The notes: generated by a model not told the origin, from the sequence alone. Positions 43,510-52,020 are shown, numbered from the stretch's first letter. The stretch is DNA of 58,156 bases from Pseudomonas sp. GM50 (GCF_000282375.1 NZ_AKJK01000085.1:1-58156), one strand, 5' to 3'. Made by a program: numbers and translations.

Positions 43510-44283
43510 TCACGGCAGATCGTCGAAGGGCGGATTGTTTCGCTCCATGCGCTTGCCGATTTCCAGTCCCGTCTGGCCAGACTTTTGTGGCAGAGGCCAA
43601 AGGACAGGCATGAGCAGTTCCGGTAAGGGGAGCTCCGGTGGACGGTGCTTGAGCATGTCGAATAGGTATCGCGCAGCTTTGTCTGCCGACCAGTCGAGGT
43701 GTAACGAGAGGTCGTCGTTCAGAGGAGTATTGATAACCCCTGGACTGGCCACGGTCATTTCGATGTTTTCCGGCGCCACGTCGATGCGCAAGGACTCGAA
43801 AAGGTGGCGCAACCCGGGCTTTGAATCGCCATCTTCAGCTCGTGGCAGGGGCAGATAGGTCACCGAGCTGGCCATGCCCACCAGATGCGGCGCAGTGCCC
43901 GCCTGGAGCAAGGGCCGGGCGGCTTCGATGCAATAGCTGCTGGCGAGCAGGTTGGTACGCACGATGTGCTCGATGATTGACGAGTCGAACTGACTGGGGT
44001 CGACGTATTCGCAGGTGCCTGCGTTGAGGATCATGGTATCCAGAGAACCCCATTCCTTGGCAATCTGCTCGCCGATTTCGCGCACCTGTTGGCCGTTGGT
44101 CAAATCACCCGCGACCACCAGCACTTGTCCGGGGTAACGCTGAGACAGGGCTTTCAATGGTGCCAATAAGCGGGAGCTGACAGCCAGGTGGGCACCGGTT
44201 TTCAGTATTTCTTCGGCCAAAGCGGCACCAATGCCATTGCTGGCGCCGGTCAACCAGTATCGCCTTGGAGGTGTAAGACTCAT
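43510..44283 (-). CDS. Short-chain dehydrogenase/reductase in the photolyase operon
   Basis: A 257-residue SDR with NAD(P)-binding TGASNGIG (about residues 12-19) and the LNAG block. The active-site region is less regular: the usual YxxxK is not obvious near 150-160, so catalysis is uncertain. The ATG at 44283 has AGGGA six nt upstream. It follows phrB on the same strand after 67 nt. I recall a short-chain dehydrogenase among the light-induced genes of P. putida, which fits this context. Confidence 0.85.
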   Translation of the reverse strand: MSLTPPRRYWLTGASNGIGAALAEEILKTGAHLAVSSRLLAPLKALSQRYPGQVLVVAGDLTNGQQVREIGEQIAKEWGSLDTMILNAGTCEYVDPSQFDSSIIEHIVRTNLLASSYCIEAARPLLQAGTAPHLVGMASSVTYLPLPRAEDGDSKPGLRHLFESLRIDVAPENIEMTVASPGVINTPLNDDLSLHLDWSADKAARYLFDMLKHRPPELPLPELLMPVLWPLPQKSGQTGLEIGKRMERNNPPFDDLP

Positions 44284-44350
44284 CCCAATTCCCTTTTTAA
44301 GCAGATAATTTCCCGGCTCAGCACCGTATTTATAACGCAATGCGACGGCA

Positions 44351-45799
44351 TCAAATTAATTCCGGGGGTGATAAACCCTGTCGGGATGGCAGGTTCTTGA
44401 ACGCGGCCAGGGCCCGTTCGCGGGAAGTGCTCAGGTTGACGATCGGCGATGGATAATCCGTCACGCCGAATAATCCGTCGAGTCTCGCGCGATTGTGCAG
44501 GTCTTTTTTGTTCATTCCATTGATCTGCGGTAACCAATGCTTGATGAAAACGCCTTCGGCGTCGAATTTTTCCGACTGGCTCAGTGGGTTGAAAATCCGG
44601 AAGTAGGGCGCCGAATCGGTACCGGTGGACGAACTCCACTGCCAGCCACCGTTGTTCGCCGCCAGATCGCCGTCAATCAGATGCCGCATGAAGAAACGCT
44701 CGCCTTCACGCCAGTCGATCAGCAGGTTTTTGCTCAGGAACATTGCCACGACCATGCGCAAACGGTTGTGCATCCAGCCGGTTTCCAGCAATTGGCGCAT
44801 GGCGGCATCAATGATCGGCAGGCCGGTACGGCCTTGTTGCCAGGCCTTGAGGTCTTCCGGGGCGTCACGCCAGGCCAACGCTTCGGTTTCCGGGCGAAAG
44901 GCGCGGTGCCGGGAGACCCGTGGGTAGCCCACCAGGATGTGTTTGTAGAATTCGCGCCACAACAACTCGTTGATCCAGGTGACGGCACCGACCTTGCCGC
45001 TTTCGAACTCCCCCTGATTGCTTTGCAACGCGGCGTGCAGACACTGACGAGGGGAGATGACCCCAGCGGTGATATAGGCCGAGAGCTGGCTGGTGCCGGG
45101 TTTTGCCGGGAAGTCGCGCTCGCTGTGGTAATAGTCGATCTGTGCGTCGGTAAAGGTCTCGAGGCGGCGTCGGGCCTCGGCTTCGCCGGCCGGCCAGAGA
45201 GCACGCAAACTGTCGCTGGGCGTGTCGAAACCCTCGACACGAGAGGGCGGTTCGTCACTGGCGATACCCAGCGGAGCCTGGATGGCGGGGGCGGTAACCA
45301 ATCTCGGTAATGATGCGTGCAAGCGTTCGTAGCAGACCTTGCGGAACTGGCTGAAGACCTGGAAATAGGTGCCGGTTCTGGTCAGCACGGTGCCAGGCTT
45401 GAACAGCAGTTGATCGAGGTAGCGGTAAAAGTCGATGCCTTGGGCTTTCAGGGCTTGGGCCACCGCGGCATCACGACGGGTTTCATGAATGCCGTATTCC
45501 TCGTTGACGTGCACTGCGTCGATCTTCAATTGCTGGCACAACTCGAGCAAGACCTTCGGTGCCTCATCCCAGCGGGACGCCTTGCGAATCAGCAGCGGGA
45601 TGTTCAGGGCGCCCAGCGCATGGCGTAACTCGCTGAGGTTGCGCAGCCAGAAATCCACTTTGCACGAGGCGTCGTCATGCGCCAGCCATTGCTGCGGACT
45701 CAGCAAATACACCGCCACACTCGGGCCGCGGGCTGCGGCGGCCGAGAGGGCGGTGTTGTCGTGTAGACGCAAGTCGCTGCGCAGCCAGATCAATTGCAT
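44351..45799 (-). CDS. phrB: Deoxyribodipyrimidine photolyase (CPD photolyase)
   Basis: A 482-residue light-driven DNA repair enzyme for cyclobutane pyrimidine dimers. The N-terminal Rossmann antenna domain starts WLRSDLRLHDN. The FAD domain includes WMHNRLRMVVAMFLSK and GDLAANNGGWQWSSSTGTDSAPYFR, with the electron-transfer Trp and Asn residues of class I enzymes intact. The ATG at 45799 gives the family N-terminus. It lies 34 nt after the merR stop, the third gene of ybgA-merR-phrB-SDR. Confidence 0.95.
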   Translation of the reverse strand: MQLIWLRSDLRLHDNTALSAAAARGPSVAVYLLSPQQWLAHDDASCKVDFWLRNLSELRHALGALNIPLLIRKASRWDEAPKVLLELCQQLKIDAVHVNEEYGIHETRRDAAVAQALKAQGIDFYRYLDQLLFKPGTVLTRTGTYFQVFSQFRKVCYERLHASLPRLVTAPAIQAPLGIASDEPPSRVEGFDTPSDSLRALWPAGEAEARRRLETFTDAQIDYYHSERDFPAKPGTSQLSAYITAGVISPRQCLHAALQSNQGEFESGKVGAVTWINELLWREFYKHILVGYPRVSRHRAFRPETEALAWRDAPEDLKAWQQGRTGLPIIDAAMRQLLETGWMHNRLRMVVAMFLSKNLLIDWREGERFFMRHLIDGDLAANNGGWQWSSSTGTDSAPYFRIFNPLSQSEKFDAEGVFIKHWLPQINGMNKKDLHNRARLDGLFGVTDYPSPIVNLSTSRERALAAFKNLPSRQGLSPPELI

Positions 45800-45833
45800 G
45801 GTGGTATCCGCACGATCCATTAAAAAAGCGTCA

Positions 45834-46775
45834 TTAAATGAGCCCACGCTGAATCAGGCCCTGATGGGCCGACAAAGGGTCTTCGGCCAGGGACAAATCA
45901 GCAATGGCAGTGGTTTTTGCGGCTAACTCGGTGTGGTGGATACACACCGTTGGTCCGGCAATCATTTTTGGGCAACTGACGCCATTCAAAAGTTTCGTCA
46001 GATGCGCAAGATTCATGGCTTTGCTGGAATACAGCAGTACGCCGCGGGCTTGCAGATGCTCGACCGCCAGCGCAAGTTCGCCAGCGGGGAGCGGCCAGTC
46101 AAAGACTTCCACCGGGCAATCGACGCTGCTGATCAGCCAGGCCGTGAGCCACAGATGAGGCTCCAGCGGCAGGTCCGAGTGATTGATCAGCAGCAGCGGC
46201 GCGGTGCGCAACTGACGGTTGTTATGGTAGATCCTCGCGCCGAATTTGCTGCGCAACCAGGAATAAACAAACACCCGCTCCATCTGCGCGCCGAACTGGC
46301 CTTGCCAGCGTTGTTCCAGTTCCGCCAGCAATGGCATCAACAATTTTTCACACAAGGTGCGTGGCGGATACAGCGCCATCGCCTGATTCACCGTGTCATC
46401 GAGGGTGCGTTCGGCCAGCTGAGTGACCGCTTGCAGCAGTGTCTGACGCAGCACCAGCCAATCGTTCCCGATGGGGTCGGTAAGCCCATGAGGCGTGTCG
46501 AGCAGTTGTTTGACCTGGCTGACAGCCACGCCGCGATTGAGCCAGGTGAGAATCGTCAGGATCCGTTGAACGTGTTCGGCACAGAACAGCCGATGCCCCT
46601 TGGGCGTACGCTGGGGCACGATCAGACCGTAGCGCCGTTCCCAGGCGCGTAAGGTGACGGCATTGACCCCGGTTTGCCGGGCCACTTCACGAATGGGTAG
46701 CCAGCCAGCGTCCAGGGCCTTCTTGAAGTCGCTGCCAAGGTCTTCGCTGGCGCTGGTGTCCGGGGGATTTTTCAT
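45834..46775 (-). CDS. MerR-family regulator of the LitR/CarH type, likely light-responsive
   Basis: A 313-residue regulator. The MerR helix-turn-helix is at residues 26-95 (LPIREVARQTGVNAVTLRAWERRYG in part). It is followed by a helical B12-binding_2-like domain and a Rossmann-like C-terminal domain, the layout of CarH/LitR. The cobalamin determinants are eroded: Trp157 is kept, Glu-His is Glu166-Arg167, and the axial-ligand region keeps His207 but has Leu where the Gly of HxxG stands. This matches my recollection of class II LitR proteins, which do not sense light through adenosylcobalamin but act with LOV proteins. The start overlaps the ybgA stop (ATGA). Likely targets are the two operators upstream of ybgA. 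Confidence 0.88.
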   Translation of the reverse strand: MKNPPDTSASEDLGSDFKKALDAGWLPIREVARQTGVNAVTLRAWERRYGLIVPQRTPKGHRLFCAEHVQRILTILTWLNRGVAVSQVKQLLDTPHGLTDPIGNDWLVLRQTLLQAVTQLAERTLDDTVNQAMALYPPRTLCEKLLMPLLAELEQRWQGQFGAQMERVFVYSWLRSKFGARIYHNNRQLRTAPLLLINHSDLPLEPHLWLTAWLISSVDCPVEVFDWPLPAGELALAVEHLQARGVLLYSSKAMNLAHLTKLLNGVSCPKMIAGPTVCIHHTELAAKTTAIADLSLAEDPLSAHQGLIQRGLI

Positions 46776-47377
46776 TGAATTGCGTTTCGCAGGCTGAGGT
46801 TTTCTGGAGGCGGTTGCAGGTAAACCTGTTGCGCAATGTATGGATCCGGGTGTTGGCGAAAATAGTGTTTGAGCAGCGTCAATGGCACCACCAGCGGCAC
46901 GATGCCCTGGCGATACTGGCCGATGACATGCTGCACTTGCTGTTTGTCTTCAGCGCTGATAGCTCGTTTGAGATAGCCACTGAGGTGTTGCAGGACGTTG
47001 GTGTGGGTGCGGCGAGTAGCGCATTTTTTCAGGGCCTCCATCAGCTCGCTGAAATAGCGCGGGCCGAGCTCTTCGAGAGCGGACTGACCCATGTTGCCCA
47101 GCAAGTTGCCCAGGGTTTTGTATTGCACCGGGTTGTGGGCCATCAACAGGTATTTGTAGCGCGAGTGAAAATCCGTGAGACCGCGTCGGGTCAGGCCTGC
47201 TTGCAGCAATTGCTGCCAGTCGCTGTAGGCAAGCACGCGGGTGAGGAAGTTTTCCCGTAGCACCGGATCGTTGAGCCGGCCTTCTTCTTCCACCGGGAAA
47301 TCGGGATGCAGCGCATAGTCAGAAAAGATGCGGCCGCTGATGGCGATTTTCGTATGGGTGGCTGACTGTGCAGGCAT
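46772..47377 (-). CDS. ybgA: YbgA (DUF1722) protein with most of its DUF523 domain deleted
   Basis: A 201-residue protein. Residues about 45-200 are a complete DUF1722 domain (FHSRYKYLLMAHNP, KCATRRTHTNVLQHLSGYLKR). Ahead of it lies FPVEEEGRLNDPVLRENFL, the normal end of a DUF523 domain, and before that TKIAISGRIF. In the two-domain relatives I recall, KIAIS is the start of DUF523 and is followed by about 120 residues with conserved Cys; here it is joined directly to the end. This looks like an in-frame internal deletion. DUF1722 alone is sufficient in E. coli YbgA, also encoded next to phrB, so the product may still be useful. The ribosome binding site is GAGGTG, 5 nt before the ATG. Confidence 0.88.
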   Translation of the reverse strand: MPAQSATHTKIAISGRIFSDYALHPDFPVEEEGRLNDPVLRENFLTRVLAYSDWQQLLQAGLTRRGLTDFHSRYKYLLMAHNPVQYKTLGNLLGNMGQSALEELGPRYFSELMEALKKCATRRTHTNVLQHLSGYLKRAISAEDKQQVQHVIGQYRQGIVPLVVPLTLLKHYFRQHPDPYIAQQVYLQPPPENLSLRNAIQ

Positions 47378-47399
47378 CGGAGCACCTCGAATCTGAACC

Positions 47400-47423
47400 T
47401 GTACAGAGTTATGTTTCTGTACA
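47400..47423. promoter_or_regulatory. LitR-like operator 1 (TGTACA-N12-TGTACA)
   Basis: A perfect inverted half-site pair with 12-nt spacer in the 5' leader of ybgA, downstream of the inferred -10. It fits the site form T(G/A)TACA-N12-TGTA(C/T)A that I recall for light regulation in P. putida. Confidence 0.75.
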
Positions 47424-47434
47424 ACATGCCCTTC

Positions 47435-47462
47435 AGCATAGATCCAAGGGTGTACAAGTCAA
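47435..47462 (-). promoter_or_regulatory. Promoter of the ybgA-merR-phrB-SDR operon
   Basis: On the minus strand TTGACT (47457-47462) and TATGCT (47435-47440) are separated by 16 nt. The -35 lies inside operator 2, so the regulator would block RNA polymerase. Confidence 0.55.
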
Positions 47463-47474
47463 TTTTTTTGTATA
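47451..47474. promoter_or_regulatory. LitR-like operator 2 (TGTACA-N12-TGTATA)
   Basis: The second site of the same form, overlapping the -35 element. Its centre lies 51 bp from that of operator 1, close to five helical turns, which would suit cooperative binding or looping. Confidence 0.75.
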
Positions 47475-47532
47475 GGTTTTTGCAGGGCTGCTGCCCATGT
47501 CGACAGCAGCGATGGGCTGGACTTGATTCAAT

Positions 47533-48519
47533 TCACTGCAGGTGTTCATGCAGCCGGCGGGCTGCTTCCTGACCACTGAGCCAGGCACCTTCGACACGGC
47601 CAGACAGGCACCAGTCGCCGCACACATACAGGCCCAGATCGGCATCGGCCAGGGCACCCCATTCATGGCTGCTGGCCGGCCGGGCGTACAGCCAGCGGTG
47701 AGCGAGGCTGAAGGTCGGAGCAGGCATGGCGTCGTGCAGCAGTTCGGCAAAGGCCCCGTGCAATTGCTCGATCACCGCTTCCTTGGGCAGGTCGATATGC
47801 TGCCGGCTCCAGGCACTGGTGGCATGCAGCACCCAGGTGTCGAGGGTGGTGTCGCGTCCCGGTTTGCTGCGGTTGCGCGCCAGCCAGTCGAGGGGGCTGT
47901 CCTGCACGAAGCAACCTTCGATGGCGGTTTCCAGTGGCGTGTCGAACGCCAGGGCGACGGCCCAGGTGGGTTCCATTTTTACCCCGGCAGCGGCCCCGGC
48001 GAGTTTCGGCGCGGCCGCCAGCAGCGCGGTCGCCTGAGGGGCTGGCGTGGCGATAACGACATGGCTGAACGGGCCGTGAGTGAAACCCTCGGCGTCTTGC
48101 AGGTGCCAGTGTTCTTCACCGCGATAGACCTCGGTGATGCGGCAAGCGAAATGCACTTCCAGATCACCGAGCAGGCCGCGCGTGATCGCGCTCATGCGTG
48201 GCGTGCCGACCCAGCGTGTCTGTTCATCCGGCGAAGGTCTGAGCTGGCCGCCGTGAAAGGTATAGAGCTGCGGCGTCCATACGGCGACCCAGCCGTTGGC
48301 TTGCCAGCGCTGGACTTCGGTGACGAAGCGACGGTCGCGGGCAGTGAAATATTGCGCGCCCATGTCCAGAGCACCCGCATCGCTGCGCTTGCTCGACATG
48401 CGTCCGCCACTGCCGCGGCTTTTATCGAAAAGTTGAACGACATGCCCGGCCTCCGTCAGGGCCTGGGCGGCTGAGAGTCCGGCGATGCCGGTGCCGATGA
48501 TTGCGATAGGTACAGTCAT
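47533..48519 (-). CDS. FAD-dependent oxidoreductase (renalase/amine-oxidase-like)
   Basis: A 328-residue flavoprotein. The dinucleotide-binding motif IIGTGIAGLSAAQALTEAG is at residues 6-24, followed by the GGRMSSKR and GAQYFTAR blocks typical of the NAD(P)-binding FAD oxidoreductases near phrB in Pseudomonas. The substrate is unknown; carotenoid or amine oxidation are both possible. The ATG at 48519 is preferred over the extended start at 48573, which would overlap the promoter. It is divergent from the epimerase gene, with LitR-like sites between. Confidence 0.87.
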   Translation of the reverse strand: MTVPIAIIGTGIAGLSAAQALTEAGHVVQLFDKSRGSGGRMSSKRSDAGALDMGAQYFTARDRRFVTEVQRWQANGWVAVWTPQLYTFHGGQLRPSPDEQTRWVGTPRMSAITRGLLGDLEVHFACRITEVYRGEEHWHLQDAEGFTHGPFSHVVIATPAPQATALLAAAPKLAGAAAGVKMEPTWAVALAFDTPLETAIEGCFVQDSPLDWLARNRSKPGRDTTLDTWVLHATSAWSRQHIDLPKEAVIEQLHGAFAELLHDAMPAPTFSLAHRWLYARPASSHEWGALADADLGLYVCGDWCLSGRVEGAWLSGQEAARRLHEHLQ

Positions 48520-48539
48520 AGGGGCCTCGTTTACCTTTC

Positions 48540-48590
48540 TGTACAGACTACGCCGTGGTTCAAACCTGTACAATATTGTTTTTTGGTATA
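48540..48590. promoter_or_regulatory. LitR-like half-site and imperfect full site between FAD gene and epimerase-hemH
   Basis: TGTACA occurs at 48540-48545 and again at 48567-48572. The second is paired, at the correct 12-nt spacing, with GGTATA (48585-48590), one mismatch from TGTATA. On the minus strand TTGTAC-N17-TAGTCT could be the promoter of the FAD gene. The rest of 48520-48715 has no other clear element. Confidence 0.55.
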
Positions 48591-48715
48591 ACTTTTAGCG
48601 TCCTCGTTCTGACAGCTTGGCCTATTGTTAAGCACAGAGCCTGCCCAATACCAAAGATCCCTGCTTATAAAAATAGACTAGTGATCAGGGTAAAACGCCA
48701 CGCGAGGAAGATGTC

Positions 48716-49618
48716 ATGCACATATTGCTGACCGGCGGTACTGGTTTGATAGGACGTCAACTCTGCCAACACTGGTTGAGCCAGGGACATCGCCTGACGG
48801 TCTGGAGTCGCACGCCTGCAAAAGTCGCCAAAGTCTGTGGCACTCAGGTACGTGGAATCGCACGACTTGAGGACCTGGGTCAAGAACCGGTGGATGCAAT
48901 TATCAACCTCGCGGGCGCACCGATTGCCGATCGGCTCTGGACGCACAAACGCAAGGCGTTGTTGTGGAGCAGCCGGATCACCCTGACCGAAACCCTGCTG
49001 GCCTGGCTCGAAAGCCGCGAGCAGAAACCGCCGGTATTGATTTCTGGCTCCGCGATCGGTTGGTACGGCGACGGTGGTGAGCGGGAGTTGACTGAACAAT
49101 CTCCACCGGTCATTGATGATTTCGCCAGCCAGTTGTGCGTCGCCTGGGAGGAAACCGCGCAACGCGCCGAAGCCTTGGGCATTCGCGTGATCCTCATTCG
49201 TACCGGGTTGGTGCTGTCCGCCGAGGGCGGCTTTTTGTCGCGGCTGTTGTTGCCGTTCAAACTGGGGCTGGGTGGGCCGATCGGCAATGGTCGGCAGTGG
49301 ATGCCGTGGATTCATATCAAGGATCAAATCGCCCTGATTGATTTTCTTCTGCACCGCAATGAGGCCAGTGGTCCATATAATGCCTGCGCGCCCAAGCCGG
49401 TACGCAATCGCGAATTCGCCCAAACGTTGGGTAGCGTGTTGCATCGTCCGGCGTTCATGCCGATGCCAACCCTCGTGTTGAAGGTGGGCCTGGGCGAGTT
49501 GTCATTGTTGCTGCTGGGTGGCCAGAAGGCCATGCCGGCTCGCTTGCTGGAAGCGGGTTTCACATTCCAGTTCACTGATTTGCGCGCGGCGTTGGACGAT
49601 CTGTCCAGCCGCCTTTAG
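48716..49618 (+). CDS. TIGR01777-family NAD-dependent epimerase
   Basis: A 300-residue extended SDR. It starts with MHILLTGGTGLIGRQLCQHW (nucleotide-binding motif), includes NLAGAPIADR and SGSAIGWYGDGGE, and ends with the DUF1731 domain (MPARLLEAGFTFQF). Its substrate is unknown. It precedes hemH by 14 nt, so the two share a promoter next to the LitR-like sites. Confidence 0.9.
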   Translation: MHILLTGGTGLIGRQLCQHWLSQGHRLTVWSRTPAKVAKVCGTQVRGIARLEDLGQEPVDAIINLAGAPIADRLWTHKRKALLWSSRITLTETLLAWLESREQKPPVLISGSAIGWYGDGGERELTEQSPPVIDDFASQLCVAWEETAQRAEALGIRVILIRTGLVLSAEGGFLSRLLLPFKLGLGGPIGNGRQWMPWIHIKDQIALIDFLLHRNEASGPYNACAPKPVRNREFAQTLGSVLHRPAFMPMPTLVLKVGLGELSLLLLGGQKAMPARLLEAGFTFQFTDLRAALDDLSSRL

Positions 49619-49632
49619 AAATAGGACGTTGC

Positions 49633-50655
49633 ATGACCGATCACGCGTTGCTTCTGGTCAACCTGGGTTCACCCGCTTCCACCTCGGTGGCGGATGTGCG
49701 CAGCTACCTCAATCAATTTCTGATGGACCCGTATGTGATCGACCTGCCATGGCCGGTGCGGCGTTTGCTGGTGTCGTTGATTCTGATCAAGCGCCCGGAA
49801 CAATCGGCTCACGCTTATGCGTCGATCTGGTGGGCGGACGGCTCGCCATTGGTGGTGCTCAGCCGTCGTCTGCAACGGGCCATGACCGCGCAATGGAGCC
49901 ACGGGCCGGTGGAGCTGGCGATGCGCTACGGCGAGCCATCCATTGAGTCGACGCTGGTTCGTCTGGCGGCTCAGGGGCACAAAAAAATCACCCTGGCGCC
50001 GCTCTATCCGCAATTCGCCGACAGCACCGTGACCACGGTGATCGAAGAAGCCAAACGGGTGGTGCGGGAGAAGAAACTCGACGTGCAGTTCTCGATTCTC
50101 CAGCCGTTCTATGATCAGCCGGAATACCTCGATGCCCTGGTGGCCAGCGCTACGCCATATTTGCAGCAGGATTACGATCATCTGCTGCTGAGCTTTCATG
50201 GTTTGCCGGAACGGCACCTGAAGAAGCTCAATCCAGGTCACAGCTTCGAAGGTGGCGGCGATTGCTGCGCGGGGGCGCCGCCGGAAGTGGTTGCGACCTG
50301 TTATCGCGGTCAGTGCCTGCGCACCGCGGCAGAGTTTGCCAAGCGCATGGGCCTGCCGGATGGCAAATGGTCGGTGTCGTTCCAGTCGCGTTTGGGCCGG
50401 GCCAAGTGGATCGAACCCTACACCGAAGCGCGCCTCGATGAGTTGGCCAAAAGCGGCGTGAAGAAAGTCCTGGTGATGTGCCCGGCGTTCGTCGCCGATT
50501 GCATCGAAACCCTGGAAGAGATTGGTGATCGCGGGAAGGAGCAGTTCCGCGAAGCGGGAGGGGAGGAGTTGGTGCTGGTGCCGTGCCTCAACGATGATCC
50601 GCAGTGGGCGAAGGCGTTGAACGCATTGTGTGAACGGGCGCCGTTGGCCCTTTAA
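49633..50655 (+). CDS. hemH: Ferrochelatase
   Basis: A 340-residue enzyme inserting Fe2+ into protoporphyrin IX. The active-site block LLLSFHGLPERHL (His near residue 195) and the Glu/Phe-rich FQSRLGRAKWIEPYTE segment are intact. Four cysteines in GGDCCAGAPPEVVATCYRGQC (positions about 216-236) could be structural. It is 14 nt downstream of the epimerase gene and may be light-controlled with it. A REP pair begins 3 nt after the stop. Confidence 0.96.
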   Translation: MTDHALLLVNLGSPASTSVADVRSYLNQFLMDPYVIDLPWPVRRLLVSLILIKRPEQSAHAYASIWWADGSPLVVLSRRLQRAMTAQWSHGPVELAMRYGEPSIESTLVRLAAQGHKKITLAPLYPQFADSTVTTVIEEAKRVVREKKLDVQFSILQPFYDQPEYLDALVASATPYLQQDYDHLLLSFHGLPERHLKKLNPGHSFEGGGDCCAGAPPEVVATCYRGQCLRTAAEFAKRMGLPDGKWSVSFQSRLGRAKWIEPYTEARLDELAKSGVKKVLVMCPAFVADCIETLEEIGDRGKEQFREAGGEELVLVPCLNDDPQWAKALNALCERAPLAL

Positions 50656-50658
50656 AAG

Positions 50659-50726
50659 CTTCGCGGGCAAGCCTCGCTCCTACAGGTATTGCGCGGACCT
50701 TGTAGGAGCGAGGCTTGCCCGCGAAG
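50659..50726. repeat. REP hairpin, family A (inverted pair)
   Basis: 26-nt arms at 50659-50684 and 50701-50726, starting 3 nt after hemH. It lies between convergent hemH and uraA. Confidence 0.92.
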
Positions 50727-50743
50727 GCATTCTTGAGGCTGGT

Positions 50744-52018
50744 TTACAACAACGGCTCATCCGCCTTTTTGTGTTTCCAGCTGTCATGGCCCGGCAGCAA
50801 CAGGTTCAGCGCAATCGCCACCACCGCGCACAGCGCGATGCCTTTGAGGCCGAAATCATCCGGGCCGGTACCGGTGCCGACCAGTACGCCGCCAATCCCG
50901 AACACCAGCGTCACCGAGACAATCACCAGATTGCGTGCTTCGCCCAGATCGATCTTGTGGCGAATCATGGTGTTCATCCCCACCGCGGCAATCGAACCGA
51001 ACAACAGGCAGAGAATCCCGCCCATCACCGGCACCGGGATGCTTTGCAGCAGGGCGCCGAACTTGCCGATGAACGCCAGGCTGATAGCAAAGATTGCCGC
51101 CCAGGTCATGATTTTCGGGTTGTAGTTTTTGGTCAGCATCACCGCGCCAGTCACTTCGGCATAGGTGGTGTTGGGCGGGCCGCCGAACAGACCGGCCGCG
51201 GTGGTGGCAATGCCATCGCCGAGTAACGTGCGGTGCAGGCCGGGCTTCTTCAAATAATCACGACCAGTCACGCTACCCACGGCAATCACGCCACCGATGT
51301 GCTCGATGGCCGGGGCCAGGGCTACCGGAACGATGAACAGGATCGCCTGCCAGTTGAATTCCGGCGCCGTGAACTGTGGAATCGCAAACCACGGTGCAGC
51401 AGCAATCTTCGCGGTGTCGACCACGCCGAAATAGAACGCCATCGCGAAACCCACCAATACGCCGGAGATGATCGGCACCAGGCGGAAAATGCCTTTGCCG
51501 AACACCGCGACAATCAGAGTGGTCAGCAGCGCCGGCATCGAGATCAACATCGCTGTCTGGTAAGGAATCAGTTCAGTGCCGTCGCCAGCCTTGCCCATCG
51601 CCATGTTGGCGGCGATTGGCGCCATGGCCAGGCCGATGGAGATGATTACCGGGCCAATCACCACCGGTGGCAGCAAACGGTCTATGAACCCGGTGCCTTT
51701 GATCTTCACGGCAAGACCGAGGAAGGTGTAGACGAAACCGGCCGCCATCACCCCACCCATGGTCGCCGCCAGGCCAAACTGGCCCTTGGCGAGAATGATC
51801 GGCGTGATGAAGGCAAAGCTCGAAGCGAGGAAAACCGGCACCTGACGCCCGGTGACGATCTGGAACAGAATCGTCCCCAAACCTGCGGTGAACAGCGCAA
51901 CGTTCGGGTCGAGGCCGGTGATCAACGGCATCAACACCAGCGCGCCAAAGGCCACGAACAGCATCTGTGCACCCGACAGCACCGTGCGCCAGAGCGGATC
52001 GTTGAACTCTTGCTGCAT
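50744..52018 (-). CDS. uraA: Uracil:proton symporter UraA
   Basis: A 424-residue NCS2-family permease with 14 predicted membrane segments. The family signature is seen in PPVVIGPVIISIGLAMAPIA and in the loop GGPPNTTYAEVTGAVMLTK. The ATG at 52018 is 2 nt past the upp stop and has AAGGA in the end of upp. With upp it makes the normal uracil salvage operon. Confidence 0.93.
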   Translation of the reverse strand: MQQEFNDPLWRTVLSGAQMLFVAFGALVLMPLITGLDPNVALFTAGLGTILFQIVTGRQVPVFLASSFAFITPIILAKGQFGLAATMGGVMAAGFVYTFLGLAVKIKGTGFIDRLLPPVVIGPVIISIGLAMAPIAANMAMGKAGDGTELIPYQTAMLISMPALLTTLIVAVFGKGIFRLVPIISGVLVGFAMAFYFGVVDTAKIAAAPWFAIPQFTAPEFNWQAILFIVPVALAPAIEHIGGVIAVGSVTGRDYLKKPGLHRTLLGDGIATTAAGLFGGPPNTTYAEVTGAVMLTKNYNPKIMTWAAIFAISLAFIGKFGALLQSIPVPVMGGILCLLFGSIAAVGMNTMIRHKIDLGEARNLVIVSVTLVFGIGGVLVGTGTGPDDFGLKGIALCAVVAIALNLLLPGHDSWKHKKADEPLL

Positions 52019-52020
52019 GC

